Below the pieces are notes generated by a model. The model saw only the letters and a program-made list of their open reading frames with translations, did no database searches and was not told the origin of the DNA. From contig CM069432.1 of the NCBI GenBank assembly GCA_035610365.1, positions 126,676,255-126,740,254 of the forward strand: a stretch of DNA of 64,000 nucleotides. Direction: 5' to 3'. How positions within the stretch are numbered: position 1 is the stretch's first letter; every line of letters starts with the position of its first letter. A program made the translations under genes and the position numbers. Shown one piece after another: positions 9,699-22,095 of this stretch. This DNA is from Aquatica leii (lineage: Eukaryota > Arthropoda > Insecta > Coleoptera > Lampyridae).

Positions 9699-12353
9699 CT
9701 ATTAGCAAAGAGCATATAATAGTAAAGAGATTCAACGTAACGAAGAAATACGTAGCGCGTATTACTTGTTGCCTATGCGAAAATATTACACATTTTTGCA
9801 TTTTTCGATAGTCTAACCAGAAAAGTAAATTTCTTAGATAATGAAAGAGAAGGATGTAAAATCACAATAGAGAGACAGTAAGCTGTTCAACCTGTTTTTA
9901 TTTAACAGAGTTGCCAAGTATCATTTGTAATGTATATTTGTAAAGAAGTTTCTACCACTACAGTTTCGGACCGGATTGCTCTGATGATTAATCCTTTAAG
10001 TACGGTCAAAAAAGGTTTCAAGGAATAGATGACAGGTACCTAGATGCACTTTTACACTGCACGCAAACAAAAGAAAATGAAATGTATATACTTTTTCAAA
10101 TATGTAGTCTGTACAATTTAACTCCTACATAATCTGGTCCTAAGATTACAATTAAACATTGACCATTGGCGAAATCCAATCACAGAAGTAATTGGATTTG
10201 TTAGTAAACAATTCTTGTTAACAAAAATCATACCATTATACAAAATAATTTTTTTTAAAATTTACTGTTTTTTATAAATGCAGTAACATATAGTATGTAC
10301 TACTTAATAAATTATACAGTACATAAGATACAGAAAAATAAGTGTAGCCAGTATAGCTCTACAAATTTCGTACATGCTTCCGCGTTTGATTTCGATGAGT
10401 CACATAATAAGTAATGTGGTTTAAATCAACGATAGGTAATGTAAATGCAATAACATAATATGTACATAATAAGACTAAAAAATAATACAAAATTACCTAA
10501 CTAAAAAATTTAAAACTAAAATGACTAAACATAAGTATTGTTTCACCAATTTCGTACATACAACACGTTTGATTTGGCGTATACAATGTTTTAAATAAAT
10601 AAACAATAGTAAATTCCTCTAAACCGGTACATTAAAAACTGTGGGTAGTAAAAACAAGTTGACAATTTTAATTACAAATTTATAAACGAAAAAAATCTTT
10701 AATTTTCTAAGGAGCACCTTTAACTTGGAACAACTGTTAAGAAAGTTGCCATTATTTAGAACATAATTACTTGTATTTATTTATCTTTATTTATTGTTTA
10801 AATTCTTTACTTTGTTGTTTTTTATTTGCGTACGACAACTACTGATCCTTAACTCTTGTGATAACCACTTCAATGTTTTTTTTAATTTACATTCTATCAA
10901 ATGCTTTATTAAGTATAATTTGTGTTGATAGCAAACGGAATTACTATTTAACCAACCAGGTAATATCTTTTGATATTTGAATATGACAAATTTCTAATAA
11001 AATTTTCTTGAAATTTGTTTTTGCTTTATTGTTTTTGAAATATTCAGTAAATACGTCTAATACTGTAGTTACAACCAAAATTACTTTATCATTTGGAATC
11101 TTTAGGTACTTAACGTCATCTTTAGCATAATCTTTTTGTAATATAAAAAGTTCACTCGTATTGTTCAAGGTGCCTTCGAAACATAATTGTTTGCAGTATT
11201 GACAATTAAATTTTTTTATAATTTTATGAAGAACATATCCTGCTACATATACCACCGAACAGTTTTCTATCACTAACAGAACAACAATAACAAATTAATG
11301 TAACGACTTTGTCCCGAAGAAACATAAAACTGCGGCAAATTTACGAAAGTGTGATTGTAAATTTTTTAGTACCTATAGTTATTTATTTTCATGTACAGGC
11401 AATTAGAATACGTAATTGCAAAAGGGATACTTTACTTTAGGCGAAAGACAAAGACGGTAGGTACAATGTGAACGTGTCCTCAAGTCGGTAACAAGCAGTT
11501 TTTCTTAGGAGTATAGTAATTGTTTGACAAAAAGGTTTTAAAGAGGATTAGAATCTTACGGTGTGAGTAGAATTTAAATATTTGATGACAGCTGACAACG
11601 GCATTTCTTTTGCATCTATTTAGAATTTAACAGAAGAAAAATGTATTTTTTGTATAATATTTTAACGATTTTACAATACGTCAATCGGTCAATCAATCCT
11701 TTAATCACATATTTATTATACTATTTCTTGCAAGTGGTTTGGATCACCTATAGTTTATTACTCATTTTAGTTACTTTGGACGCAAGACATGCACTAAAAG
11801 AAAATTGTAACACTTATCTTTTTTTAAATCAAAATAAAGAAATATATTATAGTAATACGCAGTTTGCAAAGAGAAAATATGATATCTCGGATCAGAACTT
11901 ATATGAGCAACATTTAATTAATAATTATTGAACAAGTTATAGATTAATAATGACATTACTACTAATGAACAATTTAAAATACTGTTAAAAAAATATGATT
12001 TCTTCAATAATGTTTTTTTAACTAATGTTACATCACATAAAAAGGGATTACAAATGTCACGTTAAATCTATTCTCAATCACGGACCAATATCATAATAAA
12101 GTCTATTATGAATTAATCAGTATCTACTTATATTCACGTGAAAACCGTGTTAAATCTGACAACAGTGTTAGTGGTAAAGCAGGGAAGCTTTTGAAAGGTG
12201 CAAGAAAAGTGGTTCTATTCGAAACTACATTACTTTGTTATGTCTTCAATAGAGGGACGATCACAGCGTTCGTAGCGGCGACATAACTTTCACTGTTACG
12301 CCAATTTAAAAGGACGTTGAATCTCTTTACTATTATATGCTCTTTGCTATTAG
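9699..12353. mobile_element. P-like DNA transposon with 40-bp terminal inverted repeats
   Basis: The ends 9699-9738 and 12314-12353 are reverse complements over 40 bases with one mismatch; the shared core includes agcaaagagcatataatagt. No clear 8-bp target duplication could be matched outside the arms, so the true termini could lie slightly elsewhere. Inside, the only recognisable coding sequence is a minus-strand fragment at 10944-11273 resembling the C-terminal part of P-element/THAP9 transposases. The rest is AT-rich and non-coding, so the copy is an internally decayed, non-autonomous derivative. The plus-strand frame at 11641-11931 is not recognised. Confidence 0.75.
10944..11273 (-). pseudogene. 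P-element/THAP9-like transposase C-terminal fragment
   Basis: The translated piece contains VYVAGYVLHKI followed by CQYCK. It then has a stretch where PNDKVILVVTTVLDVF matches the general pattern YVAGY-x-(R/H)K ... C-x2-C ... P-S-D-x-V near the C-terminus of P-family transposases. Only about 109 residues remain and neither a THAP finger nor the catalytic core is seen nearby. It lies inside the inverted-repeat-bounded element, consistent with being its former transposase. The family call is from memory of conserved patterns and needs a profile search. Confidence 0.5.
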
Positions 12354-12860
12354 TCAATTCCCCTTCGTTTTGGAGACATCTAAATTTCGAGCAAATTTTC
12401 AGTTAGTCCTCCTTGATGAATTTACTATTATAAACGAATGATGTGACAGTTTATACTCTTGTTTGATAACTTAGTAAAAATACATAGACTAATTGTAGTT
12501 ATGCCTCACTTGACCAATGTAGAATCTGCCAATCTGATTTTCGTCTATGGTTTTTGTAATTGGAGTGAACGTGTTGCAGCAGCCAGCAGCAAATACAAAA
12601 TATACTTCAAGTTTTTGTTCTTCACTTTTTTGACAATGCCTTTTGACATCCCTGAAGCGAAGAGGAATTGACTAATAGTTTCTATGAAGTTTTTGGGACA
12701 AAATGACTTTTAGGATACTTGGTAATAATGCTATCGGTCGAGTTTTGAGAGTTATCTTAAACTTATCGTAATGTTAGAGTGACATACTGCTAAATACGAA
12801 CATTTGAATGTTGTTCTTCCATTCCACACATACAAATTTGACCATAATTAGGGTTGGTCT
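12354..12860. other. Short intergenic gap
   Basis: AT-rich spacer between the P-like element and the Crypton-like gene. No feature is supported. An unseen 5' exon of the downstream gene may lie here or further upstream. Confidence 0.4.
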
Positions 12861-15800
12861 TTGTTTTTGATAAGATTTTTGTTAATTCTACATGTAACGA
12901 GTCTTGTTGTTGCAGAAATTGATGGTCTCAGAGGCCACGAAGATTTATCTATTTCTTTACCCAACCGACATACACATACTAAGGATTCATTCAACATTCC
13001 TGCAACAACTTTGGTTCACATGTCTTCTACCGAAGAAAACTTAATGAGCATTTCTGAAACAAATTTGGTAGAAACACGAAGCAACAATGACACGATTGAT
13101 GCAGCATCTCCAATTACTAGTGTTGCTGAAATTGTGTTTCCTACAGTAATCAACCGGAGCACACACAGTAATCATTCATCCGGTGCTGGTTTCTCTCCTT
13201 CTTCACCAAGTGACAGTTTTACTACACTATATTCGCTTGATGCAACAACTTCCACCAATAAAATTAATGAAAATAAAACTTTAGAAATGCTCTCCGAAAC
13301 GTCAGTGGATATGTCTTTTGAAAATGACATAGTCAGTGTTACAGAAGCAAATACACAATACGACAATCATGATTATCAATTTTCTACACTATCTATGGAT
13401 GGTTCACCTTGTAATGACTTGCTTATCATAAATAATGAAGATGCACATAATTCTCCTAACAACCACTTAGAAGACTGTAATACAGCTTTGCCAGACACAT
13501 TGATTTCTGTCGTAGTAGATACTTTACAAAATGAAACAAATCACTGTATCCAGTTTGAGGGTTCTAAAGTAAGATGTCTAAAAAGAAAAAAATCTATCCC
13601 TTTGACTTATGATAGGAATGTGGTTGTTACACCATCTCATATTTTAAATAATAGACAAGTACCTGATAACATTCCTGTTTCTTTTGCATCTACAAGCAAC
13701 TCAAGAAAATACTTTTGCATATATTGCAATAAGTTGTATGCAAAGTTTCCTCAACATTTGCAAACGTCACATAGGAATGAACCTGCTGTAAATATGTATA
13801 TGCTTCTACCAAAAAGTGAGTCTATTAATACATTTTTTCATTCTGTATGCAACAGTGACAATATTTTGTTTTAGAATCTGTAGAAAGGAGAAAAATAATA
13901 GAAACCATCAGAAGACGAGGAGATTTTGTACACAATACTTTTGCAGACTTTAACTCTGGTGAACTCTTTGTAGCAAGGCGCTCAAAATCTCAGTTTGAGC
14001 GTGATTCTAAGCATTATTTACCTTGTCCACACTGTGCTGCCTTTTTAATAAGGACACTTTGCGTCTTCATGCAAAACACTGTATCCCTGCAAAGGTTACA
14101 GGTCAGAGGAATCTACTTTCCAAAAGTCGATCTCTTGTTTGCAAGATACATCCAAGGGCTAGCGAATTTCTAAAAACCAAAATATTTTCAATTTTACGTG
14201 ACGATGATTGTGTAAACATCATTCGATATGATTTACTGGTTATTTTATATGGCAATTATATGTGTAATAAATATTCGTTTCAGCATCATCACGATATGAT
14301 CAGAAACAAATTGAGGTCTATTGGCCGCTTATTGATAGCGGCCAAACAATTGGATTTTACCATAATTGATTTTGCAAGCATGTTAACTCCTGAAAAGTTT
14401 GATATCACTATTGTTTCAATAAAGCAAGTGGGAGGTATAAACGCCGCTAATACACATTATAAAGCTCCAACAACAGTTCTTACGTTGTCTACTGTATGTA
14501 AACAAGCCTGTAATATTTGGAAAACTGAATGCATTAAGTGTTCAAATTCTATTGGAAAACAAAAAGTAGAAGATTTTCTAGTGCTATTTAATGTTACCTT
14601 TCCTGCAGAGTTGGGAAGAACTGCTATTGAAAATCGTATTGAACAACAGCGGCACAAAGTGGTTCAATTGCCCACCAAAGATGATATTATAAAATTGGTT
14701 TCTTTTTTGAGACTCAAACGTAGAGAATGGTTTTTAAAAGTTCGTAATGGGGAAGTGTAAAATTTAAAATATGCTGTGCAACAACTTGCTTCTTATACTC
14801 TTGTATCGTTAATGGTTTTTAATCGACGACGACCTGGTGAATTGGAACGTATTACTCTCTCAGACTTTGCTAATTTGCAGTCTGCAAGTACTATTTCCGC
14901 TCTAGGTGGACATTTTAAGGAGAATCAAGAAGAGATACTTTTAGCAAATCGTTATAAACGTTTTGAAATAAGAGGAAAACTCAATAGATCTGTACCTGTT
15001 TTAGTGGATATTGAAATTGAGGCATGCATTAGTTTAATCATTAAAAATCGAGTAAAAATTGGTATTTCTTCTACAAATCCCTATGTTTTTGCTTGTCAAT
15101 CAGGCGATCATCGGCATAAATATTTGCGAGCTTGTTTTTTTTTAAGACTTTATTCCAGTAGTTGTGGTGCTGCAAAACCGGATCTGTTACGTGCTACTTT
15201 TTTGAGGAAGCAAATTGCGACTGAATGCGCTTTAAATGACTTGACTGATAATGTCATACACGATGTTGCCAGTTTTATGGGCCATGCAGTTGACATACAT
15301 AATAACATTTATCGGAGGCCTATAGAGAAGAGGGATATTTTACAAATGTCTAAAATTTTAGAACAAATGCAGGGTGATAATAATATTTCACATGATGACG
15401 ACTCGAGTCGGGGAAATAATCAATCAATAACAAGAGATGATCCCGAAAATTTAGATGATGATAAAAAAAGTACTTCAAGTTCACATAGTGATGAAGAAAC
15501 AAATTCTTTGGAGGGTTCAGAATTTAATAATAATGAAGATGTTTTATCTACTGAAGTTGGTGAAGCTAGAGAAAAGGCTATTTTAACACCAGTACATTCT
15601 TCAGATAGCTTACAACTTAATCATAACAGTTCAGCTTCTTCGTATAATGAAAGTTCTTCTGCTGATGATTATATACCCAGCAAAAAGAAAAGCAAGCATG
15701 TCAGTGGTATGTATTGTATATATATTTTTTGCTACATTGATGTATTTTTACTTTTGACAGGATTGCAACGTGTGTGTGGTCCAAAACGATCTTGGACACC

Positions 15801-16273
15801 TGAAGAAAGAAAAGCAGCATCTGAACATTTTGGAAAATACTTATTATCAAACAAGCTTCCATCAATTGCTAAAATCTGTCAAAAACTTCCTCACATCACT
15901 GCACTAAACCAACGCTCTCCTACTTCAGTTAAGACATGGCTCTACAATGAGATGGTCCGTAAAAAAGGAAGACAGCACCTGACCCAAACCCCTCAAAGCA
16001 GTGGAAATTCAACTGCTACAATAGGTAATTTGCACGTTGTACTTAAATTTCGAGTACTAATATTTCTTTTTATGGTCAGTGCGGACACGTTGGACCCAAA
16101 GTATGAAGTCTGAATTGAAACGAGTTTTTGCAAATCATATTAAATGTAGAAAATTACCATCCAATGCTGAATGTGCAACTGCGAAGGATAATTTCCCAGA
16201 TTTTCAGCATTTAACTGTGGCGGCTATAAAGACCGCAGTTGCCAATCAACTGCAACGTATGCACAATTTCTAA
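12861..16273 (+). pseudogene. Crypton-like tyrosine recombinase gene with zinc fingers and two SANT-like domains
   Basis: Four exons are visible. Exon 1 ends at 13815 (donor GTGAGT) and probably begins at 12916 after a tgttgcag acceptor. The others are 13875-15706, 15761-16024 and 16080-16273, with introns of 59, 54 and 55 bases. Exon 1 is Ser/Thr/Asn-rich and ends with a C2H2 finger (FCIYCNKLY ... HLQTSH). Exon 2 has a second finger and then a tyrosine-recombinase core: Arg in NRRRPGE, a second Arg in LRATFLRKQ, the MGHAVDIHNN block and the nucleophile Tyr in NIYRRP. Exons 3 and 4 each carry a SANT/Myb-like unit starting RSWTPEE or RTRWTQS. Two lesions exist: a one-base frame change in the second finger (about 14033-14050) and an in-frame TAA at 14758 just before the first catalytic Arg. 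The 54-base intron is in frame, so retained and spliced forms both stay open. Conservation elsewhere is good, so inactivation looks recent, unless these are assembly errors. Confidence 0.8.
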
Positions 16274-17879
<1,606 letters not shown>

Positions 17880-17949
17880 ACAGCGGAACTATTGCGAACT
17901 TTTATATATAAAACGGTCATTGTTGCAACAAAAACGGAACTACTGCACC

Positions 17950-18011
17950 GGCGTAATAGTGCCACCCAAAATTATAAGTCCAATTATATATAAAGCCGGT
18001 ACTATTACGAC
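17950..18011. repeat. Short imperfect inverted repeat next to the AT array
   Basis: Arms ggcgtaatagtgcc (17950-17963) and ggtactattacgac (17998-18011) pair at 12 of 14 positions. A similar arm pair lies at 36651-36733, also beside an AT microsatellite, which suggests a small related MITE family. Confidence 0.5.
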
Positions 18012-19338
18012 CGTTCAGAGACATCTAGTGCGGATCATAGTTTCTGGGTATTTGTCTTTGCTAAGTCTGTGTTGCGGGTCACATAGTACTTAGGGTTTCT
18101 AAATCAAATTAAAATATTATCAACAAGGTTGGTTGTATACTTGACAGACAGCCTTGATTTTTATTAAAATTTAAATTACATTACATGTTGCCTATATGAT
18201 TAACAATATTAATTTTATAGTATATTATTATATCAAGGTCTTGGAGAATTTTAGTTTACTCTAATGCATTTTATGTTATCCATCTTCTATATAAGACGAT
18301 TATTTTGCCGAAAAAAATTTGTAGCCTTGAATTATTAAATTTTATATAACTACGTAAAATATGAAAATTACGTTAAAAATAATAGCACTGTAGTCCATAA
18401 AATACAATCATATTTTGCGACATAGATAACAGTCATTTTTATGATTAAAATTTTCTAAAATGTTTGTAATTGCTATTAGTTTTTGTAATCGTTTTATGTC
18501 GATTATATTCTGATAGATATGTACAAAAGTGCTAAAATTACTTTAAATAAATGCAAACATAATAAAGTATTGCTATCATTTAAGCAACCTGAAAAACTTT
18601 CAAATGTTTACTAAAATTACATTTATAGAAACGACTTTTGTATATTTCAAGGTAAAAAGTTTAGTTAGTGTATATTAAAAAAGGAATGTAATAATATATT
18701 GCATTTACAAATTAATATTATGGCTCTAATGCGAAATGTCGCTGAAGCTACAGAAGATGTGCCATTTAGAAGGAAAAAAAATGTTTTCTTACAAAATTTA
18801 AAATAAATAACAAAAAAGAAACAAAAGCAGGTATGCGATGTCAGGGAAGAAATTGAAACTGAATTTATAAGAAAAATCTTCGATTGACACTAAATTTGGA
18901 AGGTGTAGCAGAAGTAGGGTGGCCTTTTTTTATCGAACTTTTAAAAACGGACCCAGAGTCAAATCGAGAGCAAAATAATCGATGTTTTCAATAATCAATT
19001 TTTTTCAGGAATTTATACTAAGCTTCACAATAAATCAATATTTTTTTCTATACAAGTGAATATATATTTATAATCAACATAAAAACAATAATTCTGTTTT
19101 GCTTATTGTGCAAACATTCAAATTACCGAGGGTTTTAAATTGAAATCTTCTCTCGCTATTTAAAATTTTTGTTCAGCTTGGTGATTTGATTATTTACTTA
19201 TGAGTTTTTTGTTGTTACATTATAGTTGATTGTAGAGTGATTACAGTTGCACAAGTTCGGAATTCTCGATCCATTCTTTAAATTTTTTAATATTAGTAAA
19301 AAAAAAAGCTTTATTGAAGAGATAGAAGCATCATTGTA
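18012..19338. other. AT-rich intergenic DNA
   Basis: No gene or structured repeat is supported. A short frame near 18720 has no recognisable features. Confidence 0.4.
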
Positions 19339-19515
19339 TACAACATGCTGTATAATCAATTGAAGTTAATACATATTGCATTTCGTTAACAAACATGACC
19401 TTGCCACCAAAGTTCAGTCTCATCACGTCTCATTTCACTCACACTTTTGTAGGGCCGAATATAAATATTTTGGCTCCAATTTATAATGGAAATAAATGCT
19501 GCAATCAATTGAAGA
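19339..19515. repeat. Direct repeat flanking Tc1 copy 1, left
   Basis: About 170 bases that recur, with small differences, at 20342-20508 in the same orientation. Shared words include acatgctgtataatca, gccaccaaagttcagtctca and ttggctccaatttataatgg. The two copies bracket the Tc1 coding remnant exactly. Confidence 0.85.
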
Positions 19516-20341
19516 ATGCCATTCAACATTAAAAAGTATGTTGTGTTTGGAAAAATCGACAACAAATCGCGTAGTTGGCGACCAAAGGAAACCTACGTTA
19601 GAGATGATGCTGTCTTAAGACGAACAAGCTTTTCAGAGAGAGGTCTCAATTCTGCCCAATTAACAAACATATGGAGTGAAGCTACAAGTATAAGTGTATG
19701 CAATTCCACTATGAGGAGAAAACTGATTAGTTTTGGATTGAGAGGGTGTAAAGCACGGAAGAAACCATTGATTTCCGAGAAGCAAAAGCTGAACCGTTTG
19801 AAATGGGCAGAGGAACATCTAAAGTGTACCACAGATTAGTGGCAAAAAGTATTATTTGTTGATGAATCAACTTTTAACATCAATAATTATGCTGTAAACA
19901 CGTCCAACAATTAAGCTTCCAACCTGTTATCATGTGTGGTTGCATCTCCTCCCGAGGCTGCATATCATCTCTGGAACGATGAATGCCACCAAATACATCG
20001 AAGTACTACAGAATAAAATGCTGCAAAGTGAAGAAGATTTGTTTGGCGAAGAAAGCTTTCAGTTTCAAGAAGACAACGCACCTTGCCATAGAGCAAAGCT
20101 TATTAAATCATGGATGGAGGTCAATGAAATTAACAGATTGCACTAGCCAGTGCAATCTCCCGACCTGAATTCCATCAAAAACTTGTGTAACAGAATATCA
20201 AAAATCATATCGAGAAAAAAGCCAACGACAAAGGTCATTCTCATGGAATCTCTAATTGACGCCTAGAATCACTGTATCACAAGAGACGAACTAGGAAAAC
20301 TGGTGAATTTCATGCCCAAGAGATGTCAAATAGTCTTCAAA
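19516..20341 (+). pseudogene. Tc1-like transposase remnant, copy 1
   Basis: Pieces of a Tc1-type DDE transposase in order: a helix-turn-helix segment with STMRRKLISFGLRG, then LNRLKWAEEHLK, an in-frame TAG at 19837 in the conserved TTD-x-W motif, VDESTF with the first catalytic Asp, VWLHLLPR ... GTMNATKYIEVL, QEDNAPCHRA with the second Asp, and a broken SPDLNSIKNL with the third acidic position. Tc1 proteins are about 340 residues; this copy lacks its N-terminus and ends abruptly where the right flanking repeat begins. Several further stops and frame changes are present. The same TAG is found in copy 2, so both descend from an already inactive source. Confidence 0.85.
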
Positions 20342-20508
20342 ACATGCTGTATAATCATTTGAAGTTAATATATATTGCATTTCGTTAATAAACATGACCC
20401 TGCCACCAAAGTTCAGTCTCATTCCACTCACATTTTTGTAGGACCCAGTATAAATATTTTGGCTCCAATTTATAATGGAAATAAAGGCTGCAACCAATTG
20501 AAGAATGT
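20342..20508. repeat. Direct repeat flanking Tc1 copy 1, right
   Basis: Right partner of 19339-19515, same orientation. It replaces the expected 3' tail of the transposon. The ORFs that cross it on either strand are not supported as genes. Confidence 0.85.
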
Positions 20509-21344
20509 TTTGATAAAAAAAGAAAGAAATGAACATGAAATACAATACTGTATGCGAGTAATCAAAATATTTAAGTTGTTAGCTGATTTTTGTCCGTTAC
20601 TTTGTTAATTTCGTATTTTTGTTTAAATATTGGATTCTTAAATACAATACACTTAACATTTTAAATTATTTTGTAGTGCTTTCGTTTCGGTGGCACATAG
20701 TGTAAGGAGAGATCAAAAAGAATTTAGTCAGAATTTTCATCGGCTTGTCATGTAGTCAAGTAGTACCATTCGTATAATACAGTGCATAGAGCTTTGTACA
20801 AAAAATCTTAAAAACTCAAATATTCCGCAAAAATTCCAGTCCAACTAAACCTGACGTAATTATTAACATCATTTTTTCGCATTAAATAGAAAGTTTGCAT
20901 TAAGTATCATATATATATAAGCGTTAGTACTGATTCCAACAATAAAAAATAGATTGAAATTTTTCTGATCGTAGCAAAAATACTTTTTCAAAATCAAGCG
21001 ATAAAAACAGGGTTGCTAAAATGTGATGTTTTAAAAAATGAAACCTTTAAAACTATTACAAACTACATACTAAAAGCACTTAAATTGAATAACCTTGCGC
21101 CAAAAGTTCGTATGTGTTCTCGAAACAACATCGGTACACATTTTGGTAGACTGGCTCGTAACGTAACGAAACTGGAAATTTATTTAATCTGTTAAAGAAA
21201 ATATTAGACGATTGTTGGCGTGGGTGTTTTGCACATTATCTATACGTTGTGTAATCATTCTACACGTAGACTATAAGAACACACCAGCTGTTGAATATCA
21301 AGGTATGCTAAAAAATACTAAGACGCAATGGTTGAGTCTATTTC
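20509..21344. other. Intergenic DNA between the Tc1 copies
   Basis: No gene is supported. The 60-residue frame at 21013 is AT-rich and unrecognised. Confidence 0.35.
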
Positions 21345-22095
21345 CTGCTGTTGAAGGAATATTACTAATTATTGAAATCTTAAAAAACTTTTTTTTGATT
21401 TTGAAGGAACTCGAAAAAATATTACAATCCATACGTCAGTAGTAAAATGTAACCATTCTGCAGTAGTTCGGATCATTAAAAAGTCTCAATTCTACCCAAT
21501 TAACAAACATATGGAGTGAAGCTACAGGTATAAGTGTATGCACTTCCACTATGAGGAGAAAACTGATTAGTTTTGAATTGAGAGGGTGTAAAGCACAAAA
21601 GAAACCATTGCTTTCTGAGAAACAAAAGCTGAACCGTTTGAAATGGGCAAAGGAACATCTAAAGCGTACCACAGATTAGTGGCAAAAAGTATTATTTGGT
21701 GGCATCTCCTCCCGAGGCTGCATATCATCTCTGGAACAATGAATGCCACCAAATACATCGAAGTACTACAGAATAAAATGCTGCAAAGTGGAAAAGATTT
21801 GTTTGGCGAAGAAAGCTTTCAGTTTCAAGTTTCAACGTACCTTGTCATAGAGCAAAGTTAATTAAATCATAGATAGAGATAGATGGAATAAACAGATTAG
21901 ACTGGCCAGCGCAATCTCCCAACCTACGTCCCCTCGAAAACTTGTGGAACAAAATATCAAAAATCATATCGAGAAAAAACCAACGTCAAAGGTCACTATC
22001 ATCGAATCTCTAATTGACTCCTAGCATCACTAGGAAGAAACTAGAAAAACTAGTGAATTCCATACCTAAAAGATATCAACTAGTCATCAAAAACA
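21345..22095 (+). pseudogene. Tc1-like transposase remnant, copy 2
   Basis: It retains part of the N-terminal helix-turn-helix (HSAVVRIIKK near 21450) that copy 1 lacks, and then jumps to the segment equivalent to copy 1 from about 19645. It carries the same TAG (21677) in TTD-x-W. About 80 bases around the first catalytic Asp are deleted, joining KVLF directly to WHLLPRLH. The second Asp motif is also damaged. The 3' tail continues past 22095 into ordinary Tc1-like trailing sequence, which copy 1 has lost. It is a dead copy and useful only for tracing the family. Confidence 0.8.

Noticed and set aside
12861-12915. Signal-peptide-like start (MFLIRFLLILHVTSLVVA) of the recombinase frame
   Set aside because: The hydrophobic run is followed at once by a good splice acceptor (tgttgttgcag), and a nuclear DNA-binding recombinase would not be secreted. 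It is probably intron sequence read through.
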